Positions 25,685 to 32,007 of a stretch of 32,007 nt of DNA are shown here, piece after piece. The translations under genes were made by a program, and so were the position numbers. Numbering within the stretch: position 1 is the stretch's first letter; the number at the start of each line of letters is the position of its first letter. This DNA comes from Stappia sp. (GTDB lineage Bacteria; Pseudomonadota; Alphaproteobacteria; Rhizobiales; Stappiaceae). The stretch is from contig PBLF01000006.1 in the NCBI GenBank assembly GCA_002722295.1, positions 1 to 32,007 of the forward strand, in the 5' to 3' direction. The notes beneath the pieces are model-generated. The model had not been told where the DNA came from, ran no database searches, and saw only the letters and a program-made list of their open reading frames with translations.

Positions 25685-26395
25685 TCACGCGCCGGCGACA
25701 TGACCTCCCAGATAGGCATCGGCGACCCGGCTGTCATTGGCCAGTTCGCTGGCGGTGCCTTCCATCAGGATGCGTCCGCCCTCGATGACCGCGGCGCGGT
25801 CGGCGATCCGCAGCGCCGCCTTGGCGTTCTGCTCCACGATTAGGATCGCGTAGCCTTCCGAGCGGATCTTTTCCACCAGGTCGAAGATGAAGCGCACGAG
25901 CAGCGGGGCAAGACCCAGCGACGGCTCGTCGAGCAGCAGCACCTTGGGCTTGCGCATCAGCGCGCGCCCGATGCACAGCATCTGCTGTTCTCCGCCCGAA
26001 AGCGAGCCCGCGCCCTGGCGCAGCCGCTCCTTGAGCTTGGGGAACAGCGTCAGCACGTGGTCGAGTTCCGCCGTGCCGAGCGGCCCGCCGCCGATGGTCA
26101 GGTTCTCCAGCACGCTCATGTTGGAGAAGATCTGCCGTCCCTCGGGAGCCTGCAGGATGCCCTTGTCGACGATCTGGTGGCTCTTCAGCCCGACGATGTT
26201 CCGCCCCTCGTAGCGGATCTCGCCGCCCGTCGGCTGGTAGATGCCGGAGATGCAGCGCATCAGGCTGGTCTTGCCGACGCCGTTGGCTCCCAGGATCGCC
26301 AGGATCCCCTTGTCGGGAAGCGAGAGGGTGATGTCGTGCAGGATGTCCTGGACGCCAATCCTGAGCGACAGGTTTTCGATATCGAGAACGTTCAC
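25685..26395 (-). CDS. livF: Branched-chain amino acid-type ABC transporter ATP-binding protein (LivF)
   Basis: A 236-residue ABC ATPase of the HAAT (LivF) group that powers uptake in the cytoplasm. Walker A is 'GANGVGKTS' (about residues 36-44), the signature is 'SLSGGEQQM' and Walker B 'VLLLDEPSLGLAP'. Motifs such as 'LQAPEGRQIFSNMSVLENL' are characteristic of LivF. It starts with GTG, overlapping the livG stop by 4 bases (26392-26395), so the two ATPases are coupled. The lack of the long C-terminal tail found in LivG helps assign it as LivF. Confidence 0.94.
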   Translation of the reverse strand: MNVLDIENLSLRIGVQDILHDITLSLPDKGILAILGANGVGKTSLMRCISGIYQPTGGEIRYEGRNIVGLKSHQIVDKGILQAPEGRQIFSNMSVLENLTIGGGPLGTAELDHVLTLFPKLKERLRQGAGSLSGGEQQMLCIGRALMRKPKVLLLDEPSLGLAPLLVRFIFDLVEKIRSEGYAILIVEQNAKAALRIADRAAVIEGGRILMEGTASELANDSRVADAYLGGHVAGA

Positions 26396-27147
26396 GCGTC
26401 CACTCCCAGATAGGCTTCGAGAACCTCCGGCGTTTGGCGCACCACGGCCGGCTCCGCGTCGGCGATCTTGCTGCCCGAGGCCAGCACGACGATGCGTTCG
26501 CAGATGCTCATGACGAGGCCCATGTCGTGTTCGACGAGCATGACCGTCAGCCCTTCCGAGTGGAGCGTGCGGATGAAGTCCGCAAGCTCCGCCGTCTCGC
26601 TGTCGTTGAGGCCCGCCGCCGGTTCGTCGAGGATCAGCAGGTCCGGCTTCATGGCGAGCGCCCGGGCGATCTCTAGATACTTGCGCTTGCCGTAGGCGAG
26701 GTTGGCGGCCAGTTCGTTGGCCTGTTCGGTCAGGCCGACCTTTTCCAGCGCCTCCCAGCTTCGCTCGGAGATGTCCTTCGCCCGCGACGAGCCGGACAGG
26801 ATGGCCTGCAGCGGTCCCTGTCCGATGGCGCCCACCGCGCCGACCGACACGTTGTCGAAGACCGTCATGTTGGGAAACACGCGCAGGTTCTGGAACGTGC
26901 GCGAGATGCCCAGATGCGCGATCGCCGAGGGCTTCAGGCCGCTGATCTGCTTGCCGCGATAGCGGATCTCGCCGGAGGAGACCGGCGTGAAGCCGGAGAT
27001 CAGGTTGAAGAGCGTGGTCTTTCCCGCACCGTTGGGACCGATGAGGCCGACGAGTTCTCCCTCGCCGACATGCGTGGTCACCTCGTTGACGGCCATCAGG
27101 CCGCCGAAGCGCCGGGACACGTTCTCGATTTCAAGCATGGCGCTCAT
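26392..27147 (-). CDS. livG: Branched-chain amino acid-type ABC transporter ATP-binding protein (LivG)
   Basis: A 251-residue ABC ATPase pairing with LivF. Walker A is 'GPNGAGKTT' (about residues 37-45), Walker B is 'LLILDEPAAGLND', and the tail ends 'VVRQTPEVLEAYLG', typical of LivG. The signature region reads 'NLAYGKRKYLEIARAL', that is AYGKRK rather than LSGGQ, as is usual for this group. The start at ATG 27147 overlaps the livM stop by 4 bases (27144-27147). The open frame upstream of that ATG is out-of-phase livM sequence. Confidence 0.94.
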   Translation of the reverse strand: MSAMLEIENVSRRFGGLMAVNEVTTHVGEGELVGLIGPNGAGKTTLFNLISGFTPVSSGEIRYRGKQISGLKPSAIAHLGISRTFQNLRVFPNMTVFDNVSVGAVGAIGQGPLQAILSGSSRAKDISERSWEALEKVGLTEQANELAANLAYGKRKYLEIARALAMKPDLLILDEPAAGLNDSETAELADFIRTLHSEGLTVMLVEHDMGLVMSICERIVVLASGSKIADAEPAVVRQTPEVLEAYLGVDA

Positions 27148-28169
27148 TTCCAGCCCACCTTCTGCTTGTCCGGAGCGTTCTGCCAGGCGCCGTTCATCTG
27201 GCGGCGGATGAAGTTGAGCGCGGGCACCTCGCCGAACAGCCCCTTGGGCAGGAACAGGATCGAGCAGAACAGGACGACGCCGACGATGATGTTGCGGATG
27301 TCGCCGACCGAGCGCAGTGCCTCGGGCAGCAGGATCAGCAGCAGAGCGCCGATGATGGCTCCGGGGATGGACCCGAGACCGCCGACCACGACCATGGCCA
27401 GGATGAGGATGGATTCGGCGAAGTCGAAGTCCACGGGCGAGATGTAGCCGGTCGTGTAGGCCCACAGCGCGCCGGCGATGCCCGCGAAGAACGAGGAGAT
27501 CATGAAGGCTTCCACCTTCAGCCGCACCGTGTCGATGCCCATGGCATCGGCGCACTGGTCGTCCTCGCGCAGGCTGCGCAACGCGTTGCCGTAGTAGGAG
27601 TGGCTGAGCCGGTGGATCATCCAGATCGACACCGCGACGATGGTCGCGACGACGAAATAGGTGCCCGTCTCGCTCTCGATCTCGAAGCCGAACAGGTCGA
27701 TACCCGAAAACAGGATGACGCCGTTCGGTCCCTTGGTGACGTCGACCCAGTTCTGCAGCACCAGATAGATCATCTGGCCGATGCCGAGTGTCGCGACGGC
27801 GAAGTAGATGCTCACCAGACGCATGGTCGGCAGCGCGACCACGAAGGCGACGGCGGCCGCGCCAAGTCCGGCCAGCGGCAGGCCGATGGTGAAGCCAATG
27901 CCGTAGTCGGCGCCTGCGAGCGCGGCGATATAGGCGCCGATGCCGTAGAAGGCGGCATGGCCCAGATGCAGCAGGCCGGCGATGCCCGTCACGAGCTGCA
28001 GCGAGACCGCCAGCAGCGAGAAGATCAGGGCAAGTGTCGCGATCTGGTAGAGATAGCCTTGGCCGAGAGTGGCGAGCACGGCGGGGATCGCGGCGAAGAC
28101 GACGGCGAGGATGGCGAGCTTCAGGAGTGCCGAGCGGACCCTGCCGGAACGGTTAGCGGTATCAGACAC
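27144..28169 (-). CDS. livM: Branched-chain amino acid-type ABC transporter permease (LivM)
   Basis: A 341-residue inner-membrane permease with about eight to ten helices. Family stretches are visible: 'GIAGLLHLGHAAFYGIGAYIAAL', 'LRSLREDDQCADAMGID' (the loop that meets the ATPase) and 'SILILAMVVVGGLGSIPGAI'. The C-terminus is a short hydrophilic tail ('QMNGAWQNAPDKQKVGWK'). It overlaps the livH end by 8 bases (28162-28169) and the livG start by 4. The permeases give no substrate information. HAAT systems also carry urea, amides and other small polar compounds. Confidence 0.94.
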   Translation of the reverse strand: MSDTANRSGRVRSALLKLAILAVVFAAIPAVLATLGQGYLYQIATLALIFSLLAVSLQLVTGIAGLLHLGHAAFYGIGAYIAALAGADYGIGFTIGLPLAGLGAAAVAFVVALPTMRLVSIYFAVATLGIGQMIYLVLQNWVDVTKGPNGVILFSGIDLFGFEIESETGTYFVVATIVAVSIWMIHRLSHSYYGNALRSLREDDQCADAMGIDTVRLKVEAFMISSFFAGIAGALWAYTTGYISPVDFDFAESILILAMVVVGGLGSIPGAIIGALLLILLPEALRSVGDIRNIIVGVVLFCSILFLPKGLFGEVPALNFIRRQMNGAWQNAPDKQKVGWK

Positions 28170-29076
28170 GCTCCCTCCTTGCCCCGAAGAGGCCCTGCGG
28201 GAAGAAGATCAGGGTGACGATGAGGAACAGGTAGGCGACCATGTCCGCCCAGACGGAGGAGACGAAGGTCGTCGACATGCTCTCGGCCACGCCGAGGATG
28301 AGAGCCGAGATCACCGCGCCCGGGATCGAGCTCAGCCCGCCCATGACCATGGCGACGAAGGCCTTGATGCCGGGGATGAAGCCCATGGCCGGGAACACGG
28401 CGCCGTAGTAGAGCCCGACCAGGATGCCCGCCAGCGCGCCCATCATCGAACCGATGAGGAAGGTGACGACGATCGTGCGGTCGGTGTTGATGCCCACGTA
28501 TTTCGCGCCCAGCGGGTTGTTGGACACGGCGCGGATCGACAGGCCGATGGCGGAGTAGCGCAGCAGGTACTGCAATCCGCCCAGCATCAGGACCGACACG
28601 ACGAAGATGATGATGTCGCCGTTGACGATGGTGATCGGGCCGAGCTCGATTGGCTTGTTGATGAGGTAGGCGATGTCGATGGTCTGGAACTCGGAGCCGA
28701 AAAGCAGCTCCATCGCCTCGCGGGCGATGATCGACATGGCCAGCGAGGACATCAGCGTCGCCTCGCGCATGGCGCGGGACTTGAGCGATGCCTCGTCGGA
28801 GAATCTTCGAAATGGCCGGAACGCGAGCCGCTCCAGCCCGAAGCCGGCGATCGCGCCGGCTGCAAGGACGATGAACACGACGATGAGGAACGGCGGGCCG
28901 AAGGCCGCGATCGCCATGATGCCGGCGAAGGCGCCGATCGTGTAGACCTCGCCATGGGCGAAGTTGACGACGTTCAGCACGCCGAAGATGAGCGTGAAAC
29001 CGATGGCCATCAGGGCATAGACCATGCCGAGGGATATGCCGATCGTCAGCTGCTGGAGATAGTAGGGGTCGAGCAC
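28162..29076 (-). CDS. livH: Branched-chain amino acid-type ABC transporter permease (LivH)
   Basis: A 304-residue inner-membrane permease. It has the family start 'LTIGISLGMVYALMAIGFTLIFGVLNVVNFAHGE', split here across its first two helices, and the ATPase-contact loop 'RAVSNNPLGAKYVGIN'. 'FVAMVMGGLSSIPGAV' near the end is equally characteristic. It follows livK with a 97-base gap holding a stable hairpin and overlaps livM by 8 bases. Length is normal. Confidence 0.94.
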   Translation of the reverse strand: MLDPYYLQQLTIGISLGMVYALMAIGFTLIFGVLNVVNFAHGEVYTIGAFAGIMAIAAFGPPFLIVVFIVLAAGAIAGFGLERLAFRPFRRFSDEASLKSRAMREATLMSSLAMSIIAREAMELLFGSEFQTIDIAYLINKPIELGPITIVNGDIIIFVVSVLMLGGLQYLLRYSAIGLSIRAVSNNPLGAKYVGINTDRTIVVTFLIGSMMGALAGILVGLYYGAVFPAMGFIPGIKAFVAMVMGGLSSIPGAVISALILGVAESMSTTFVSSVWADMVAYLFLIVTLIFFPQGLFGARRERV

Positions 29077-29131
29077 GTTGATCTGTCCTGGCAGTCAGGG
29101 GCGCGGATGGGGCCGCAAGGCGTCAGGGAAC

Positions 29132-29166
29132 GGATCCCGGCGGCCCGCGAGAGGTCGCCGGGATCC
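29132..29166 (-). terminator. Intercistronic hairpin between livK and livH (attenuator-like)
   Basis: A 14-pair stem with one G-T pair (29132-29145 with 29153-29166) and a 7-base loop, 8 bases after the livK stop. No long T-run follows on the minus strand, so partial termination or protection of the livK message from 3' decay is more likely than a full stop. It matches the expectation that the binding protein is made in excess. Confidence 0.5.
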
Positions 29167-29173
29167 CTTGGCA

Positions 29174-30298
29174 TTATTCGACCGGGACGAAGGTGCCGTC
29201 CTTGACGGTGGCCTTGGTGAGCTGCTTCAGCGCCTCGCCATTCTCGTCGAAGGAGGTGACACCCGTCACGCCCGGGAAGTCCTTGGTGGCGGCGAGCGCA
29301 TCGCGCACGCTCTCGCGGGTGGCGTCGGGACCGGCGGCCGCGACGGCCTCGAGCATGATGTTGACCGCGTCATAGGCCTGGGCCGGGAACTGGCCGGGCT
29401 CGGCTCCGTCGCGGGCGGCCTTCCACTCCTCGACGAAGATCTTCACGTTCTCGGCGTCGGAGTTCGGCAGGAAGGTCGCCGTGAGGAACAGGCCCTCGGC
29501 GGCCGGACCGGCAAGCTCGACGAGCTTCTGGTTGTAGGCGGCCGAGGTCGAGTGGACGGGGATGTCCACGCCGAGCTGCTGCATCTGCTTCATGAACTGA
29601 GCGCCGTCCTCATAGAAGAAGCCGGTGTAGATCGCATCGGGTTCCGCGCGCTCGATCTTGGTGATGAGCGAGCGGAAGTCGGGCAGGCCGCGGTTGAAGA
29701 ACTCGGTGAAGACCACCTCGCCGCCATTGGCCTCGACCTTCTCGGCGAAGTCCTTGACCACCGACTGGCCCCAGTCGGTCTGCTCGGCGATCACGGCGAT
29801 CTTCTTGTAGCCCTTGTCGTTCATCCAGTCGGCGTTGAAGACGCCTTCCTGGGCCTGGGTGGTGATGTTGCGGAACTGCCACTCGGAGATCTTGGCGTAG
29901 TCCGGGTGCGAGGCGGTCTGGCTGAGCTGCGCCATGCCGGCCTTCTTGTAGACCTGCGCGGCGGCCATCGAAACGGTCGAGGTGAAGTCGCCGAGCACGG
30001 CCACGATGCGGTCGTCGTCGACGAACTTGCGGGCGATCGCGATGCCTTCCTTGGCGTCGGAGCGCGAGTCCTCGAAGATGATCTCGACCGGCACGGACAG
30101 CTTGCCGGAGGCATTGAAGTCCTTCAGCGCGATTTCGGCGGCGGTCTTGAAGTCCTGGCCGTACTGGGCGGTGTTGCCCGTCAGCGGAAGCTGGTAGCCG
30201 AGATAGACGGCATCCTGCGCGCTTGCCGTAACGGGAAGGGCGGCGATGCCGGCGGCGGCGGCAACAAGGCCGAGCCAGGTTCTGCGTGTCATGCTCAT
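29174..30298 (-). CDS. livK: Branched-chain amino acid-type ABC transporter substrate-binding protein (LivK-like)
   Basis: A 374-residue periplasmic binding protein of the Leu/Ile/Val-binding (peripla_BP_6) type. The signal peptide 'MTRRTWLGLVAAAAGIAALPVTASA' has twin arginines. The mature part opens 'VYLGYQLPLTGNTAQYGQD', the usual first strand and ligand-contact loop. 'EDSRSDAKEGIAIARKFV' and 'YNQKLVELAGPAAEGLFL' follow as in amino-acid and amide binders. I chose ATG 30298 because AAGGAG (30307-30312) sits 8 bases before it; the frame is open further upstream but non-coding in character. It sits between two enzyme genes, so the ligand may be a modified amino acid or cyclic precursor rather than leucine (inference). 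Confidence 0.93.
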   Translation of the reverse strand: MSMTRRTWLGLVAAAAGIAALPVTASAQDAVYLGYQLPLTGNTAQYGQDFKTAAEIALKDFNASGKLSVPVEIIFEDSRSDAKEGIAIARKFVDDDRIVAVLGDFTSTVSMAAAQVYKKAGMAQLSQTASHPDYAKISEWQFRNITTQAQEGVFNADWMNDKGYKKIAVIAEQTDWGQSVVKDFAEKVEANGGEVVFTEFFNRGLPDFRSLITKIERAEPDAIYTGFFYEDGAQFMKQMQQLGVDIPVHSTSAAYNQKLVELAGPAAEGLFLTATFLPNSDAENVKIFVEEWKAARDGAEPGQFPAQAYDAVNIMLEAVAAAGPDATRESVRDALAATKDFPGVTGVTSFDENGEALKQLTKATVKDGTFVPVE

Positions 30299-30319
30299 GG
30301 AACGATCTCCTTGTGATGG

Positions 30320-30339
30320 CGGGAAGGGGCGCCTTCCCG
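30320..30339. repeat. Hairpin upstream of livK
   Basis: CGGGAAGG (30320-30327) and CCTTCCCG (30332-30339) form a perfect 8-base stem with a 4-base loop. It lies 21 bases before the livK start in the 89-base gap after the ATC-hydrolase-like gene. No T-run follows. It may mark an RNA-processing point or shield the livK message. Confidence 0.4.
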
Positions 30340-30387
30340 TCTGATCCGTAAGTGTCGGCCGGGCTGCGCCAGCAACCGGCCCGGGTG

Positions 30388-30909
30388 TCAGTCGGCGGCC
30401 TGACCGGGCTCGACCCTCAGCAGGCAGCAGCCCGTCTTGCCCTTGGTCCAGGTCTCGCCCTTGAAGGTGAAGCCGGCCTCGGTGAACAGCCCGCCGTCGA
30501 TGGCGCCGGCGGCCTTGCACAGGTGCTCCAGGTCCTCGTCGTTCCGCCCGTCGGCGGCCCAGGTGTCCTTCAGCGGACAGCGATGGAACTGGATCTCCAT
30601 GCTTTCATCGTCACATTTGCGGATCTCGGGTGCAAACATCTGCGGCGCGCAGGGAATGCCGCCGATGAAGGCCTCCTTCAGTCCGGGCAGGTTGTCCGGG
30701 CCGAGATGCGCGAACTTGCCGCCCATGTCCTTGCCCAGCCTGCGGGTGGATTCGCCGATCAGTTCGACGGCGCGTTCCGCGCCAAAGGCCTCGCGCAGCA
30801 CGTCGAACATGTGCGCATAGGCACGTGCCCGCATGGCGTAGGCGCCCTTCAGCATCTCGAGGGTGATCTCGGGCTCGTCCGCGGGTGTCTTCGTGGTGTC
30901 CTGGGTCAT
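30388..30909 (-). CDS. L-2-amino-thiazoline-4-carboxylate hydrolase family protein (first copy)
   Basis: A 173-residue soluble protein of the same apparent family as the one at 25096-25602, though the two are very divergent. Shared positions are 'HRCPLKDTW' (C111), 'DEDLEHLCKAAGAIDGGLF' (H129, C131, D138) and 'TKGKTGCCLL' (K156-G157, C161). The N-terminal half is helical and rich in charged residues. An AAAGGA ribosome site precedes the ATG. It lies 36 bases after the FAD oxidoreductase and 89 bases before livK on the same strand. The family name comes from one characterised enzyme, and many members probably act on other substrates. The C-terminal resemblance is clearer in the other copy, so this call is less certain. 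Confidence 0.65.
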   Translation of the reverse strand: MTQDTTKTPADEPEITLEMLKGAYAMRARAYAHMFDVLREAFGAERAVELIGESTRRLGKDMGGKFAHLGPDNLPGLKEAFIGGIPCAPQMFAPEIRKCDDESMEIQFHRCPLKDTWAADGRNDEDLEHLCKAAGAIDGGLFTEAGFTFKGETWTKGKTGCCLLRVEPGQAAD

Positions 30910-30945
30910 GGCTTGAGTCCTTTCCGGATCCTTGGCTTGATGGGG

Positions 30946-32007
30946 TCAGTCACGCGTGTCGCGCCAGCGGTAGTAGGGCAGGAACACCGGCAGGGCGAGC
31001 CGGGTCACCAGATCGTGCATGGGGATGGGCTTCGGCTCGGAAAGCGGCAGCGCGAGCTCCTCGAGAGGCCTGCCGGCGATGGCTCCGGCCAACTCGCGTC
31101 CAAGCGAGATCGAGAGCGCCACGCCGCGTCCGTTGCAGCCGGCCCAGCACCAGAAGTCCGGCCCGAGCCGGGTGATGAAGGGGAAGCGGTCCTCGGTCAT
31201 GCCGATGAACCCGTTCCACACATAGTCGAATGTCGGCGTGCCGAGGGCGGGGAAGGCCTCCGCAAGGCGCTTGCCGACCAGGGCCTTCAGCCGTTCCGGG
31301 CCGTTCACGGGGACGGCGAGCGCGCCGCCCGCGACGAGCCGGTTGCGCTTGTCATAGCGGAAGAAGCGCAGGTCGCCGTGAGTGTCGGACACGGCCTGCC
31401 GGCCCGGCACGATCGTTTCGCGCTGGGCATCGGTAAGCGGGGCCGTGGCCATCTGCCACGACAGCACCGGAACGAGGGAGCGCGCCACGGTCGGCGCCAG
31501 CTTGCGCTCGTGAAAGCCGGTGTAGGCATTGGTGGCGAGCATTACCGAGCGCGCGACGAGAACCGCGCCGGACGCGGTGACGAGATGCCACTTGCCGTCC
31601 TTGCGTTCGACGGAGGCAACGGGGCTGTTCTCATGGATCGTCACGCCACGGGCCTCGCAGGCCCCGGCGAGGCCGCGCGCGAGCGCGAGCGGATTGATAT
31701 GGCCGCCGGTCGCATTGTACATGCCGCCGAACCATTGTTCGGATCCAAGCAGCCGCGCGGCTTCCTCGCGGTCCACGAGCCGGGCCGGAGCGCCGCGTTT
31801 CGACCAGGCCTCGACACGCTTTTCCGACAGCGTCATGCGGCTGGCGCGATGGGCGGGCTGGAACCAGCCGGTCTGTTCGCCCTCGCAGTCGATGTCTTCC
31901 GCCCGTGCCGTATCGAACAGATAGGCGGCGCTGTCGCGGATGAGACCGACAAAGCGCTCGCCGACATCGCCGAAGCGGGCCTCGATGGCGTCGGGCTCCG
32001 CCGCTGT
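30946..32007 (-). CDS. FAD-dependent amine/amino-acid oxidoreductase (DAO family), N-terminus beyond window
   Basis: Open for 353 residues to the window edge. The ATG at 31836 is internal, since 57 upstream codons continue without a stop and look coding ('RDSAAYLFDTARAEDIDCEG'). The visible part resembles D-amino-acid-dehydrogenase and gamma-glutamylputrescine-oxidase-type flavoproteins: 'GGHINPLALARGLAGACEARGV', 'VMLATNAYT' (the FAD-linked strand and turn), 'VWNGFIGMTEDRFPFITRLG', and the C-terminal FAD contact 'WCWAGCNGRGVALSISLGRELA'. The GxGxxG nucleotide motif should lie beyond 32007. It would oxidise a C-N bond in a small amine or amino acid. As the first visible gene of the liv/ATC-hydrolase operon it probably acts on the imported compound. 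The exact substrate is unknown. Confidence 0.85.
   Translation of the reverse strand, partial: TAAEPDAIEARFGDVGERFVGLIRDSAAYLFDTARAEDIDCEGEQTGWFQPAHRASRMTLSEKRVEAWSKRGAPARLVDREEAARLLGSEQWFGGMYNATGGHINPLALARGLAGACEARGVTIHENSPVASVERKDGKWHLVTASGAVLVARSVMLATNAYTGFHERKLAPTVARSLVPVLSWQMATAPLTDAQRETIVPGRQAVSDTHGDLRFFRYDKRNRLVAGGALAVPVNGPERLKALVGKRLAEAFPALGTPTFDYVWNGFIGMTEDRFPFITRLGPDFWCWAGCNGRGVALSISLGRELAGAIAGRPLEELALPLSEPKPIPMHDLVTRLALPVFLPYYRWRDTRD

Noticed and set aside
31836..31836. ATG at 31836 as the true start of the FAD oxidoreductase
   Set aside because: The frame stays open and coding-like for 57 codons to the window edge, and the protein would lack its FAD-binding N-terminus if it began here.

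Overview
The window is GC-rich, densely coded bacterial DNA from a Gram-negative organism. The repertoire (KpsE/M/T-type capsule export, Rieske betaine demethylase with an old-yellow-enzyme-type N-demethylase, TRAP and Liv-type transporters, and a Gly-rich type V autotransporter) points to an alphaproteobacterium, probably marine or host-associated Rhodobacterales or Hyphomicrobiales. This placement rests on protein resemblance only. No rRNA, tRNA or CRISPR array is visible.

Layout. (1) 1-2665, minus: a capsule-export operon kpsE-kpsM-kpsT. kpsT is cut at its ABC signature motif by the end of an IS3-family element that runs off the left edge. (2) 3045-4223, plus: a membrane diguanylate cyclase with an intact GGDEF and I-site. 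(3) 4279-10413: a methylated-amine (betaine) demethylation cluster: LysR regulator (minus), Rieske oxygenase gbcA-like and its reductase gbcB-like (plus), TetR regulator (minus), and a DgcA-like flavoprotein (plus). Repeated operator-like boxes lie between tetR and dgcA. (4) 10542-18287, plus: one 7.7-kb gene for a 2,581-residue Gly-rich autotransporter adhesin. (5) 18347-23466, minus: a TRAP transporter (dctP, dctQ, dctM) followed by degradative-type HMG-CoA reductase and an HMG-CoA lyase family protein. This reads as a mevalonate uptake and catabolism operon. A divergent MocR/GntR-aminotransferase regulator (23611-24981, plus) sits next to it, with a perfect 14-bp inverted repeat between them. 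(6) 25096-32007, minus: an operon of at least eight genes. It contains an FAD-dependent amine/amino-acid oxidoreductase (cut by the right edge), a small protein of the L-2-amino-thiazoline-4-carboxylate (ATC) hydrolase family, a complete branched-chain-amino-acid-type ABC transporter livKHMGF, and a second divergent ATC-hydrolase-like protein. It ends in a strong terminator.

The genes form self-contained uptake-plus-catabolism modules, each with its own regulator or terminator. The two least described are the mevalonate module under a PLP-type MocR regulator and the Liv transporter bracketed by two ATC-hydrolase-like proteins plus an oxidoreductase, whose substrate cannot be read from sequence.
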